Assembly (NCBI RefSeq): GCF_020564355.1
Contig: NZ_JAJCRR010000005.1
Location: forward strand, 255,708-319,707
Source: Lachnospira pectinoschiza
GTDB lineage: Bacteria; Bacillota; Clostridia; Lachnospirales; Lachnospiraceae
DNA length: 64,000 bases
Direction: 5' to 3'
Below the pieces are notes generated by a model, which had not been told where the DNA came from, did no database searches, and saw only the letters and a program-made list of their open reading frames with translations. How positions within the stretch are numbered: position 1 is the first letter of the stretch; the number at the start of each line of letters is the position of its first letter. Position numbers and translations under genes: made by a program. Shown here one piece after another: positions 46,682 through 56,506 of this stretch.

Positions 46682-48313
46682 ATGATGAAAAATGAAACAA
46701 AGAAGCAGACATTTGACAGAAGTGCGGGGGTTCTGATGTCAATCAGCAGTCTGCCGTCCGATTACGGAATCGGAACAATGGGCAAAGCGGCATATGAATT
46801 TGCGGACTTTGTCAGAGCATGTAACCATAAGTACTGGCAGGTACTTCCAATCGGATCAACCACGTATGGCGACAGCCCGTATCAGTCCTATTCGGCATTC
46901 GCGGGTAATCCGTATTTTATAGACCTGGATATGCTCGCAGAAGACGGTTTATTGCTAAAAAGTGATATGCTGGCAGTTGACTGGGGTGACGGAAAAGTTC
47001 CGGTGCATATTTCAGAGGAAGAAGCCGGAAACGGAAACTTTACGCAGAATACCGATATCGGACTGGGTAATGAGTGTTATGTCAGCTATGAAAAAATGTA
47101 TCAGAACCGTTTTGCGGTACTGCGAAAAGCATTTGAAAGCTATAAAGCGGTACGCAGTGAAAGCAAGGTAAAGCTTGCAGCAGGACTGCCGGAGTATAAA
47201 AAGTATGATAATTTCATACGGGATAATGCAGACTGGATTGAAAATTATGCGCTGTTTATGGCGGTTAAAGAGCATTTTAACGGTGTTGTGTGGTCGGAAT
47301 GGGACGATGATATCCGTTTCCGTACCGAAGAAGGATTAAAAAAATACCGCAGTCTGCTCGCGGATGATATTGATTTCTGGATATTTGTTCAGTATGAATT
47401 TGATAAGCAGTGGCAGAAGCTTAAAAATTATGTCAATAGTATTGGTGTTGAAATTATCGGAGATATTCCGATTTACATGGGCTATGACAGTGCCGATGTA
47501 TGGGCAGAGTCGCAATATTTCCAGTTAAATGAAGACCGCCTGTGCGAAAAAGTGGCAGGTGTGCCGCCTGATGCCTTTTCGGATTTGGGACAGAAATGGG
47601 GTAATCCGCTCTACGACTGGGATACGCTGGAAAAAGATGATTTTTCGTGGTGGTATCGCCGGATGCACAAATCCGCACAGCTCTACGATGTCATCCGCAT
47701 TGACCATTTTATCGGCATTGTGAAATATTATACAATCCCTGCGGATATGCCGGATGCAAGACAGGGTGAATACTGCATGGGACCGGGAAAGAAATTAACC
47801 GATGTCATCAACCGTGCAATCGGCGATAAAAAGATTATTGCGGAAGACTTAGGTGTATCGGTACCGGAGGTCAATGAACTCTTAGAAGAAAATAACTATC
47901 CGGGAATGAAAGTACTGGAATTTGCGTTTGGCGGCGACAGAAAGAATCCGCATCTTCCACATAATTACACGCAGAATTGTGTGGTTTACGGCGGAACGCA
48001 TGACAATGAAACATTGATGGGCTATTTTATCGAGCATCCGGACTGGGAACTCGGTTATGCGTATGACTATCTGGATACAAGGGATAAAGAACGTATGGTA
48101 GATCAGGTGTTCCGTGCCGCTTACGGCAGTGTTGCCAATCTTGTCATCTTTGCGGTGCAGGATATTTTAAAGCTTGGCAACTGGGCACGCATGAATACGC
48201 CGTCCACACTTGGCACGAACTGGAAGTGGCGTATGAAAAAAGGCGAATTAAATGACAGTCATATCAAAGATATGCGCTATCTGGCGAGTGTCTTTGGCAG
48301 AGAGAACAGCTGA
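46682..48313 (+). CDS. malQ: 4-alpha-glucanotransferase
   Basis: Transfers maltodextrin chains in glycogen and maltose metabolism. GH77 family, 543 residues. Visible family regions are SISSLPSDYGIGTMG, the IRIDHFIGIVKYY nucleophile region (catalytic Asp), ED in the acid/base segment IIAEDLGVSVPE, and GGTHDNETLMGY. ATGs at 46682 and 46685 are both possible. Monocistronic by its terminator. Confidence 0.93.
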   Translation: MMKNETKKQTFDRSAGVLMSISSLPSDYGIGTMGKAAYEFADFVRACNHKYWQVLPIGSTTYGDSPYQSYSAFAGNPYFIDLDMLAEDGLLLKSDMLAVDWGDGKVPVHISEEEAGNGNFTQNTDIGLGNECYVSYEKMYQNRFAVLRKAFESYKAVRSESKVKLAAGLPEYKKYDNFIRDNADWIENYALFMAVKEHFNGVVWSEWDDDIRFRTEEGLKKYRSLLADDIDFWIFVQYEFDKQWQKLKNYVNSIGVEIIGDIPIYMGYDSADVWAESQYFQLNEDRLCEKVAGVPPDAFSDLGQKWGNPLYDWDTLEKDDFSWWYRRMHKSAQLYDVIRIDHFIGIVKYYTIPADMPDARQGEYCMGPGKKLTDVINRAIGDKKIIAEDLGVSVPEVNELLEENNYPGMKVLEFAFGGDRKNPHLPHNYTQNCVVYGGTHDNETLMGYFIEHPDWELGYAYDYLDTRDKERMVDQVFRAAYGSVANLVIFAVQDILKLGNWARMNTPSTLGTNWKWRMKKGELNDSHIKDMRYLASVFGRENS

Positions 48314-48384
48314 CAATCAGTACGGTACATGGAATGTTGTCAACGGACACGTAGAGTAGCAAATTGGCAGCTGCCATAAGATAA

Positions 48385-48447
48385 AAAGAACAGTTTCACA
48401 CTGATAAGGGGATATTAAATATGCCCGGCAGTGAAACTGTTCTTTTT
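48385..48447 (+). terminator. terminator after malQ
   Basis: AAAAAGAACAGTTTCAC (near 48383-48399) pairs with GTGAAACTGTTCTTTTT (near 48431-48447) with small bulges, followed by T residues. Located 70 nt after malQ and before the next promoter. Confidence 0.8.
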
Positions 48448-48487
48448 TGTATGTTCAAAAAATGATAACCGTGTTGGTATTTTTTTC

Positions 48488-48516
48488 TTGCATTTATCAG
48501 TAGAGTATGTTACTAT
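48488..48516 (+). promoter_or_regulatory. promoter of the threonine-branch operon
   Basis: TTGCAT (48488-48493), exactly 17 nt, TACTAT (48511-48516) with extended TG. It precedes the ACT-domain gene by about 90 nt. No T-box or leader-peptide attenuator was found in the leader. Confidence 0.75.
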
Positions 48517-48606
48517 TCTTTGCGGGGAATACAGTTGTCTTTTATGCGCGAACACTGAAAAACACTTGTATTTCCTACACAGACACAAACAATAAGATGG
48601 TGGATT

Positions 48607-49047
48607 ATGGACGAAAATATTAAATATTATGTTGTAAAGCAGAAAGCACTGCCGGAGGTTCTGTTAAAAGTTGCACAGGCAAACCGGCTTATTGAAACAA
48701 AGGGGATTTCTGTTGCGGATGCCACAGAACAGGTTGGTATCAGCAGAAGTTCTTATTACAAATATAAAGAAGATATTTTTCCATTCCGTGATAACGTGAA
48801 AGGAAAAACAATCACATTTGTCCTTTCAATGGACGATGAACCGGGATTGTTGTCACTGGTGTTGAAAAAAGTTGCAGAATTTCATGCAAATATTTTAACA
48901 ATTCATCAGACTATACCGGTAAACGGCGTCGCATCGCTGACATTGAGTGTGGATATTCTGCCAAGCACCGGAGATTCTTCAAAGATGATTGAGGAGATTG
49001 AACAGCTTCCGGGTGTGCGGTATTTAAAAATATTAAGTCGCGAATAG
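48607..49047 (+). CDS. PheB-like ACT-domain protein (UPF0735)
   Basis: 146 residues: an N-terminal helix-turn-helix (TKGISVADATEQVGISRSSYYKYKEDIF) and a C-terminal ACT domain (TFVLSMDDEPGLLSLVLKKVAEFHAN). Such proteins often stand next to homoserine dehydrogenase and are thought to sense an amino acid and act as regulators or transcription factors. This one leads the operon, 15 nt before hom. Confidence 0.85.
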   Translation: MDENIKYYVVKQKALPEVLLKVAQANRLIETKGISVADATEQVGISRSSYYKYKEDIFPFRDNVKGKTITFVLSMDDEPGLLSLVLKKVAEFHANILTIHQTIPVNGVASLTLSVDILPSTGDSSKMIEEIEQLPGVRYLKILSRE

Positions 49048-49062
49048 GAAAGGGTAGAGACG

Positions 49063-50280
49063 ATGGCAAAAATTGCAGTATTAGGTTATGGAACAGTCGG
49101 TTCAGGTGTTGTTGAAGTACTTGAAACCAACAAAAATTCAATTGAAAAACGTGCAGGAGAAGGCATTGAGGTAAAATATGTCCTCGATTTAAGAGATTTT
49201 CCGGGCGACCCGGTTCAGGAAAAGATTGTACATGATGTAGACATCATTATTCAGGATAAAGAAATTGATGTTGTTGTTGAAGTTATGGGCGGCATTGAAC
49301 CGGCATTTACATTTGTAAAAAAAGCACTGGAAGCCGGAAAGAGTGTCTGTACTTCCAATAAGGCACTGGTTGCGGAACACGGACCGGAGCTGCTTGCAAT
49401 GGCAAAGGAAAGAAACTTAAACTTCATGTTTGAAGCATCTGTCGGCGGAGGTATTCCGATTATCCGTCCGTTAAACCAGTCACTCACAGCTGATGAGATT
49501 ACACAGATTACCGGTATTTTAAACGGAACAACCAACTACATTTTAACAAAGATGAGCCAGGAAGGCAGTTCTTATGAAGATGTATTAAAGGAAGCACAGG
49601 ATTTAGGCTATGCGGAGCGCAATCCGGAAGCGGATGTGGAAGGCTATGATACCTGCCGTAAGATTGCGATTCTGACATCGCTTGCATTCGGTTCAACCGT
49701 AAAGTTTGAAGAAATCCAGACAGAAGGCATTACAAAGATTTCAACAGCCGATTTTGCATATGCGGAAAAGCTTGGCTGTGTTGTCAAACTGCTTGCAACA
49801 AGCTTTAAGAAAGATGAAAAGGTTTATGCGATTACAGCACCGTTTTTAATTGATGCTACACATCCGCTCTATAATGTCAATGACGTCTTAAACGGCATTT
49901 ATATTCATGGAAATGTCATTGGTGACGTGATGTTCTTCGGAGCAGGTGCAGGAAAGCTTCCGACAGCCAGTGCGGTTGTTGCGGATGTTGTAGACTGCGT
50001 AAAGCATAAGGGCAGAAATGTCATGACACTCTGGAGCTATGAAAAGTTAGAACTTGGCAGTGCAATGGAAGTAGAACGCACTTTCTTTGTAAGAATTAAA
50101 GACAGAGCGGCGCTTGAAAAAGCAAAAGAAGCATTCCACGCAGTACAGACAGTTACGGTAGACGGACTGGATGATGAATTTGGTCTTGTAACAGCCAATA
50201 TGACAGAACAGGCATTTGCACAGGCAGCAGCACAGTTTGATGTTGCCGGCAGAATCCGTTTTGATAAAACAACCATTTAA
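49063..50280 (+). CDS. hom: homoserine dehydrogenase
   Basis: Reduces aspartate semialdehyde to homoserine. 405 residues: NAD(P) motif AVLGYGTVGSGVVE, then ASVGGGIPIIRPL and GILNGTTNYILTKM, with the catalytic Lys/Asp region AERNPEADVEGYD. A short C-terminal region of about 75 residues may be an ACT-like regulatory domain. Followed by an apgM-like gene and aspartokinase, with no thrB or thrC in the window. Confidence 0.95.
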   Translation: MAKIAVLGYGTVGSGVVEVLETNKNSIEKRAGEGIEVKYVLDLRDFPGDPVQEKIVHDVDIIIQDKEIDVVVEVMGGIEPAFTFVKKALEAGKSVCTSNKALVAEHGPELLAMAKERNLNFMFEASVGGGIPIIRPLNQSLTADEITQITGILNGTTNYILTKMSQEGSSYEDVLKEAQDLGYAERNPEADVEGYDTCRKIAILTSLAFGSTVKFEEIQTEGITKISTADFAYAEKLGCVVKLLATSFKKDEKVYAITAPFLIDATHPLYNVNDVLNGIYIHGNVIGDVMFFGAGAGKLPTASAVVADVVDCVKHKGRNVMTLWSYEKLELGSAMEVERTFFVRIKDRAALEKAKEAFHAVQTVTVDGLDDEFGLVTANMTEQAFAQAAAQFDVAGRIRFDKTTI

Positions 50281-50333
50281 AACAAAAAACTGACGGTTAC
50301 AGTAAATGAGAAGGAAATGAGGAAAAGAAAATC

Positions 50334-51536
50334 ATGAAGTATTTAATCGTTTTAGGCGATGGAATGGCAGATAAGAATATTCCTGAACTTGACAACCGTA
50401 CACCCCTTGACTATGCAGACACGCCGGCAATGGATAAGTATTCAAAATTATCCGAAATCGGCATGGTGCGCACCGTACCGGAAGGTATGGCACCGGGAAG
50501 TGATACGGCAAATCTTTCTGTATTGGGCTACAATCCGAGAGAATATTATACGGGACGTTCTCCACTCGAAGCGTTAAGCATCGGTGTGGATATGAAACCG
50601 ACCGATGTGGCACTGCGCTGTAATATCGTTACGGTATCCACAGACGACCTTCCATATGAAGAAAAAACGATTATTGACCACAGTTCAAGCGAAATCTCAA
50701 CAGAAGATGCGGCTGTATTACTGGAAGCGGTCCGTAAAGAATTAGAAACGGATATTTATAAATTCTATGTTGGAACAAGCTACAGACATTTAACCATCTG
50801 GGACAAGGGTGAAGTTGTAGAACTGACACCGCCGCATGATGTACTTGGACAGGTCATCGGACAGTATCTGCCAAAGACAGAAGCGCTGCGTGAAATGATG
50901 AAGAAAAGCTATGACATTTTATCAAATCACCCAATCAATGTAGAACGCATGAAAAAGGGCTTAAATCCTGCCAATTCCATCTGGTTCTGGGGTGCAGGCA
51001 CACGTCCGGCACTGGCACCGTTTGTTGAAAAGACGGGACATACCGGTGCAATGATTTCTGCGGTAGATTTATTAAAGGGGATTGCAGTCGGCGCGGATAT
51101 GAAGGTTGTTGAGGTAGAAGGCGCAAATGGCGGACTCGATACCAATTATGAAGGAAAAGCCGATGCAGCAGTAGAAGCACTGTTAAAAGATGATTTGGAT
51201 TTTGCATACATTCATCTGGAAGCCCCGGACGAAATGGGACATCAGGGCAGCTTTGAGCGCAAGGTGCAGGCAATCGAAAATCTCGACAAGCGCATTATTA
51301 AGCGTGTGACAGAGCAGTTAGAAGCGGCAGGAACGGATTTCAGAATGTTAGTTCTTCCGGACCATCCGACACCGGTAGCCATCAGAACCCATGTATCAGA
51401 CCCGGTTCCGTATATGCTCTATGACAGCACAAACAAGCAGAGCCACACATGGAATTACAATGAAAAAGAGGCGCAGGAAAGCGGCAATTATATCGACAAA
51501 GGATATACAATCATCAATCATTTATTTGAAAAATAA
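50334..51536 (+). CDS. apgM-family phosphomutase-like protein (possible homoserine kinase)
   Basis: 400-residue alkaline-phosphatase-fold enzyme. Opens with the metal-binding pattern YLIVLGDGMADKNIPELDNRTPLDYA, continues with PGSDTANLSVLGY (active-site Ser/Thr) and ends with PDHPTPVAIRTH and HTWNY. It resembles archaeal-type phosphoglycerate mutases. A group of these next to hom has been proposed as homoserine kinases, which would fit the absence of ThrB here. Function is not settled by the sequence. Confidence 0.82.
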   Translation: MKYLIVLGDGMADKNIPELDNRTPLDYADTPAMDKYSKLSEIGMVRTVPEGMAPGSDTANLSVLGYNPREYYTGRSPLEALSIGVDMKPTDVALRCNIVTVSTDDLPYEEKTIIDHSSSEISTEDAAVLLEAVRKELETDIYKFYVGTSYRHLTIWDKGEVVELTPPHDVLGQVIGQYLPKTEALREMMKKSYDILSNHPINVERMKKGLNPANSIWFWGAGTRPALAPFVEKTGHTGAMISAVDLLKGIAVGADMKVVEVEGANGGLDTNYEGKADAAVEALLKDDLDFAYIHLEAPDEMGHQGSFERKVQAIENLDKRIIKRVTEQLEAAGTDFRMLVLPDHPTPVAIRTHVSDPVPYMLYDSTNKQSHTWNYNEKEAQESGNYIDKGYTIINHLFEK

Positions 51537-51559
51537 CAGAGAAAGGCAGTTACATAAAA

Positions 51560-52876
51560 ATGGTAAAAGTAGTTAAATTTGGCGGAAGTTCATTAGCAAG
51601 TGCAGAGCAGTTTAAGAAGGTTGGCAACATTATCCGTGCCGAAGAGAGCAGAAGATATGTTGTGCCGTCTGCACCGGGAAAGCGTTTTTCAGAGGATACG
51701 AAAGTAACGGATATGCTCTACAAATGCTATGCCGAAGCAGAAGAAGGCAAAAATTTTGATAAATCCTTAAAGGCAATCAAGGAACGTTACAACGAAATCA
51801 TCAAGGGGCTCGGCTTAAAGCTTTCCTTAGAAGAACAGTTTGAAACAATTAAGAAGCAGTTTGCTGCAAAGGCCGGCAAGGACTATGCAGCTTCCCGCGG
51901 TGAATATTTAAACGGTATCATCATGGCAAATTACCTCGGCTATGAATTTATTGATGCAGCAACCGTAATCTGCTTTGATAAAAATGGTGAATTTGAATCT
52001 GAAAAAACCAATCAAGTGATGAGCGAACGTCTTGCAAATACAGAAAATGCCGTTATTCCGGGCTTCTACGGTGCAATGCCAAACGGTCAGGTAAAGACAT
52101 TTTCAAGAGGCGGTTCCGATGTAACCGGTTCTATCGTGGCAAGAGCTTTAAAGGCAGATGTATATGAAAACTGGACAGATGTTTCCGGTTTCCTTGTAGC
52201 AGATCCAAGAATCGTAGAAAATCCAAAGCCGATTGCGATTATTACTTATAAGGAATTAAGAGAATTATCTTACATGGGTGCTTCCGTATTACACGAATCC
52301 GCAATCTTCCCGGTAAGAAAAGAAGGAATTCCGATTAATATCCGCAACACCAATGCACCGGAAGATAAGGGTACAATGATTGTAGAAACGACCTGCAGTA
52401 TCCCGGAATGTATCATTACAGGTATTGCAGGAAAGAAGGGCTTTGTAGCAATCAACATTGATAAGGATATGATGAACTCTGAAATCGGTTTCGGTAGAAA
52501 AGTACTTCAGGTATTTGAAGATAACGGTATTTCATTTGAGCATATGCCGTCAGGAATCGACACCATGACAGTCATTGTACATCAGGATGAATTTGTGGAA
52601 AAAGAACAGAAGGTGCTTGCAGAACTGCACAGAGCCGTGAATCCGGACAGCATTGAATTAGAGTCAAACCTCGCATTAATCGCTGTTGTGGGACGCGGTA
52701 TGAAAAACAGTGTCGGTAATGCAGCAAATGTAATTTCTGCACTGTCCAATGCGAAGATTAATGTTAAAATGATTGATCAGGGATCAAGCGAATTAAATAT
52801 TATCGTCGGTGTAAGAAACCGCTACTTTGAAGCGGCAATCCGCGCAATCTATGATGTATTTATTCCACAGAAGTAA
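51560..52876 (+). CDS. lysC: aspartate kinase
   Basis: Phosphorylates aspartate, the first step of the lysine, threonine and methionine pathway. 438 residues: KFGGSSLASAEQFKKV at the N-terminus, FSRGGSDVTGSIVA and WTDVSGFLVADPRIV in the kinase domain, and two ACT domains at the C-terminus (feedback site). Last gene of the hom cluster, with a terminator following. Confidence 0.93.
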   Translation: MVKVVKFGGSSLASAEQFKKVGNIIRAEESRRYVVPSAPGKRFSEDTKVTDMLYKCYAEAEEGKNFDKSLKAIKERYNEIIKGLGLKLSLEEQFETIKKQFAAKAGKDYAASRGEYLNGIIMANYLGYEFIDAATVICFDKNGEFESEKTNQVMSERLANTENAVIPGFYGAMPNGQVKTFSRGGSDVTGSIVARALKADVYENWTDVSGFLVADPRIVENPKPIAIITYKELRELSYMGASVLHESAIFPVRKEGIPINIRNTNAPEDKGTMIVETTCSIPECIITGIAGKKGFVAINIDKDMMNSEIGFGRKVLQVFEDNGISFEHMPSGIDTMTVIVHQDEFVEKEQKVLAELHRAVNPDSIELESNLALIAVVGRGMKNSVGNAANVISALSNAKINVKMIDQGSSELNIIVGVRNRYFEAAIRAIYDVFIPQK

Positions 52877-52887
52877 AAAATAAAGAA

Positions 52888-52957
52888 AAAACGGCAGTTT
52901 TTGCAAAGCTGGTGTAGCGGAGTAATCCAATACAGATTTGCAGAAACTGCCGTTTGT
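52888..52957. terminator. bidirectional terminator after aspartate kinase
   Basis: AAACGGCAGTTTTTGCAAA (starting 52888) pairs with TTTGCAGAAACTGCCGTTT (ending near 52955). A/T-rich flanks on both sides fit convergent use with the gene ending at 52970. Confidence 0.8.
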
Positions 52958-52969
52958 TATTGATGCTGC

Positions 52970-53392
52970 CTATGCACGTGGCTCGACAGCATAGACGGAC
53001 ATATATTCCTGCATATAATTTATTAAACTTGGGTCATGCAGAATGGAAAGCATCATAACAAAGAAAAATAACATTAAAACAATGCCGGAAATGCCAAGAC
53101 ATAAACCAGCAATCGCTTTTCCTTCAAAACGTCCAATGCGGCTGCGGGAAAGGATTGCCAGTACAATTGCTGAAATCGTACATGGCAGACTGATGTAATA
53201 CACTATGGAAGTCACACAGCCTGCAATGGCTAAAATCAGTGAAAAAGTCGCAAGCTTATCCTTTGGTTTAGTCGGCGGCACCGGATAGTAATTATTAAAA
53301 TAATTCTGATTCGGATGCTGGTTTCCATTTATATTCTGATTTTGATTTGTATTGTTATTGTCATTCCAGTTATTCGGGTCGTAATTATCCAT
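52970..53392 (-). CDS. DUF4190-type small membrane protein
   Basis: 140 residues: an Asn-rich hydrophilic N-terminus (MDNYDPNNWNDNN...) of about 50 residues, then two hydrophobic segments (TFSLILAIAGCVTSIVYYISL, GLCLGISGIVLMLFFFVMM) with the GRFEGKAIAGL link typical of DUF4190. The start at 53392 has SD AAGGAGG; the ATG at 53413 precedes it. Function unknown. Confidence 0.75.
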   Translation of the reverse strand: MDNYDPNNWNDNNNTNQNQNINGNQHPNQNYFNNYYPVPPTKPKDKLATFSLILAIAGCVTSIVYYISLPCTISAIVLAILSRSRIGRFEGKAIAGLCLGISGIVLMLFFFVMMLSILHDPSLINYMQEYMSVYAVEPRA

Positions 53393-53552
53393 GAAATCCT
53401 CCTTAATTTGCATATATTTATGATATTGGAGTCGAAACCCCTGATAATAATACCTGCGGATTGTTCCGTGCTTTGCATTTTTGCAATTATTGGTATCATT
53501 TTATAATCTTATCATAAGGTATGATGGATTGCAAATCAGCCGCAGCTCAAAG

Positions 53553-53581
53553 TTGCGAAACCTCTCCCAAACTGGTATAAT
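53553..53581 (+). promoter_or_regulatory. promoter of tex
   Basis: TTGCGA (53553-53558), exactly 17 nt, TATAAT (53576-53581), 47 nt before the tex start. Confidence 0.8.
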
Positions 53582-53628
53582 AATAAGAATTCAGAAAAAA
53601 AGGGAAGAAAAAGGAGAACGTCACACGA

Positions 53629-55902
53629 ATGGACATTATCAAGAAGATAGCAGAAGAATTACAGATAAAGGCAACACAGGCGGAAGCCGCTGTCAGGCTG
53701 ATTGACGAGGGTTGTACGATTCCGTTTATTGCAAGATACCGTAAAGAAGCAACAGGCGCATTAAATGATGAGCAGTTAAGAAATTTAGATGAAAGACTGC
53801 GTTACCTGCGCAATCTTGAAGATAGAAAAGAACAGGTAATCGCAAGCATTGAAGAACAGGGGAAATTAACAGACGAGTTAAAGCAGCAGATTCTGGCGGC
53901 AGAAACAATGGTACTCGTAGAGGATTTATATCGTCCATATAAGCAGAAAAGAAGAACAAGAGCGACAATTGCCAAAGAAAAAGGCTTAGAACCGCTGGCA
54001 GAATTTATTTTACAGCAAAATACCGACAAGCCGTTAGAGGAGGAAGCCGCCAAGTACATCAGTACGGAAGAAGGAAAAGAAGTAGCCGATGCCAAAGCGG
54101 CAATTGCGGGTGCAATGGATATTATTGCAGAGCAGATTTCCGATGTGGCAGACTACAGAACATATATCCGTGATATTACAATGAAAGAGGGGAAACTCAT
54201 TTCTATTGCCAAAGATGAAAAAGCAGAATCGGTTTATGAAACCTACTATGACTACAATGAAAGCTTAAGCACCGTTCCGGGACACAGAATCCTTGCGATT
54301 AACCGTGGTGAAGCGGAAAAGTTTTTAACGGTCAAGATTGAGGCACCGGAAGAACGCATTTTAAGATATCTGGAAAAACAGGTGCTGACATCGGAAAATG
54401 AATTTACAGCGCCGGTATTAAAAGCAACAATCGCAGATGCGTATGACAGACTGATCGCACCGGCAATCGAGCGTGAAATTCGCAGCAGTCTGACGGAAAA
54501 AGCAGAAGATGGCGCAATCAAAGTATTCGGCAAAAACTTAGAACAGCTTTTATTACAGCCACCGATTGCAGGAAAAGTCGTACTCGGCTGGGACCCGGCA
54601 TTCCGTACAGGCTGTAAGCTTGCTGTGGTGGATGCAACGGGAAAGGTGCTGGATACAAAGGTCATCTATCCGACAGAGCCGCACAATAAGGTTGAAGAAT
54701 CCAAGCGTGAAGTAAAAAAACTCATTGACAAATATCATGTAACGCTTATTTCCTGCGGGAACGGAACGGCTTCCAGAGAATCCGAAAAAATTATTGCGGA
54801 CATGATTAAAGAAATGAATTTAAACGATGTGGATTACATCATTACCAATGAAGCCGGTGCTTCCGTATATTCGGCAAGTAAGCTGGCAACAGAGGAATTT
54901 CCTGATTTTGACGTAGCACAGCGTAGTGCGGTATCCATTGCAAGACGTGTGCAGGACCCGCTGGCAGAGCTTGTAAAGATTGAACCGAAGTCGATTGGTG
55001 TGGGACAGTATCAGCATGATATGAATCAGAAAAAGTTAAGCGAAACCCTGACCGGTGTCGTAGAAGACAGTGTAAATAAAGTCGGTGTTGATTTAAATAC
55101 AGCATCCGCTTCATTATTGGAATACATTTCAGGTATTTCCAAGGCAGTTGCAAAAAATATTGTAGACTACCGTGAAACTAACGGTAGATTTACGAACAGA
55201 AAGCAGCTGTTAAAGGTGGCAAAGTTAGGACCAAAGGCATTTGAACAGTGTGCGGGCTTTATGCGCATTACAGGCGGTGACAATCCGTTAGATGCAACAA
55301 GTGTCCACCCGGAAAGCTACGAAGCAGCAAAGAAGCTGCTGGCGTTAATGGGGTATGACAGCAATTCCATTACTTCCGGTGAATTAATTGGTTTAAGAAG
55401 CAAAGTTCACAATTTAAAAGAACTCTCCGAAAAGCTTGAAATCGGTGAAATGACCTTAGAGGATATTATCAAGGAACTTGAAAAGCCGGGACGTGACCCA
55501 AGAGAAGAAATGCCAAAGCCGATTTTACGCAAAGATGTCTTAGAAATGAAAGACTTGCAGCCGGGCATGATTTTAAAGGGAACGGTAAGAAATGTCATTG
55601 ATTTTGGTGCATTTGTAGACATTGGTGTACATCAGGACGGACTGGTACACATTTCACAGATGAGAAGTGACAGACGTGTCGAACATCCGTTAGACGTTGT
55701 CAGTGTCGGTGATATCGTAGATGTCCGTGTAATTGAAGTGGATGCCAATAAAGGCAGAATTGCACTTTCTATGATTTTGGATGAAAAAGAAGCGCAGAAT
55801 AAAAAGATAAGCAGACCGGCAAAAGACCGCCGGACAAAAAAGGACCGTCCGAAAAAACAGGAAGGACTGAATCTGAGCGGATTGTCAAAATTTATGCACT
55901 AA
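53629..55902 (+). CDS. tex: Tex-family RNA-binding protein
   Basis: 757-residue transcription accessory/RNA-binding protein. The N-terminal Tex domain (TIPFIARYRKEATGALNDEQLR), RNase H-like YqgF region (VVLGWDPAFRTGCKLAVVDATGK), helix-hairpin-helix motifs (near ISGISKAVAKNIV) and a C-terminal S1 domain (GMILKGTVRNVIDFGAFVDIG) occur in order. The homologue in pathogens affects toxin expression; the general cellular role is incompletely known. Confidence 0.95.
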   Translation: MDIIKKIAEELQIKATQAEAAVRLIDEGCTIPFIARYRKEATGALNDEQLRNLDERLRYLRNLEDRKEQVIASIEEQGKLTDELKQQILAAETMVLVEDLYRPYKQKRRTRATIAKEKGLEPLAEFILQQNTDKPLEEEAAKYISTEEGKEVADAKAAIAGAMDIIAEQISDVADYRTYIRDITMKEGKLISIAKDEKAESVYETYYDYNESLSTVPGHRILAINRGEAEKFLTVKIEAPEERILRYLEKQVLTSENEFTAPVLKATIADAYDRLIAPAIEREIRSSLTEKAEDGAIKVFGKNLEQLLLQPPIAGKVVLGWDPAFRTGCKLAVVDATGKVLDTKVIYPTEPHNKVEESKREVKKLIDKYHVTLISCGNGTASRESEKIIADMIKEMNLNDVDYIITNEAGASVYSASKLATEEFPDFDVAQRSAVSIARRVQDPLAELVKIEPKSIGVGQYQHDMNQKKLSETLTGVVEDSVNKVGVDLNTASASLLEYISGISKAVAKNIVDYRETNGRFTNRKQLLKVAKLGPKAFEQCAGFMRITGGDNPLDATSVHPESYEAAKKLLALMGYDSNSITSGELIGLRSKVHNLKELSEKLEIGEMTLEDIIKELEKPGRDPREEMPKPILRKDVLEMKDLQPGMILKGTVRNVIDFGAFVDIGVHQDGLVHISQMRSDRRVEHPLDVVSVGDIVDVRVIEVDANKGRIALSMILDEKEAQNKKISRPAKDRRTKKDRPKKQEGLNLSGLSKFMH

Positions 55903-55957
55903 AAAAGAGTAAAGATTGTCCGGATAATGCCGGGGCTGAATTAAGAAAGGAAAAGTT

Positions 55958-56506
55958 ATGAGTGAATCGAACAAGCCACAGGGCTTACAGGTGCAGTTTG
56001 AAACACAGGTTACCGAACAGGATTTGATGAATTTTAAATTATACCACAATTACCACAGTGTCGGCGGTGTGGCAGGACTGTTGTTTGGGATTGTCGCACT
56101 GATTATCTGTGTAGTATCCGTAGGCCAGGTCAACATTTCCTATACACTGATGATGGGCTTTTTTGGGCTCTTTTTTACCGTGTATACACCGATTGGCATG
56201 AAATTAAAAGTGAAACAGCAGATGAAAACCGTTGCAGCTTTTAAAGAACCTGTCCGATATACAGTTACAGAAGAAAAGATTTTGTTACAGCAGGGGGCGG
56301 TGACCGAAGAAATGCTCTGGGAAGACATTTTTAAGATTAAATGTACAGGAAAAAGTCTTGTTTTATATATTACCAGTGTCCGTGCTAATATCATTCCATT
56401 GCGTGACATCGGTGATGAACTGGATGCGTTTCTTACAATTGCAGAGAAAAAATTGAAGCCGTTTCAGATAAAAGTGGGAGACAGATATGGTCATAGAAAC
56501 AACTAG
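55958..56506 (+). CDS. YcxB-like membrane protein
   Basis: 182 residues with two hydrophobic segments (GVAGLLFGIVALIICVVSVG and YTLMMGFFGLFFTVYTPIG) and a C-terminal soluble part with YcxB-like pattern (TEEKILLQQGAVTEEMLWEDIFKIK). Its last 20 nt overlap the tsaE start, so the two are translationally coupled. Function unknown. Confidence 0.7.
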   Translation: MSESNKPQGLQVQFETQVTEQDLMNFKLYHNYHSVGGVAGLLFGIVALIICVVSVGQVNISYTLMMGFFGLFFTVYTPIGMKLKVKQQMKTVAAFKEPVRYTVTEEKILLQQGAVTEEMLWEDIFKIKCTGKSLVLYITSVRANIIPLRDIGDELDAFLTIAEKKLKPFQIKVGDRYGHRNN

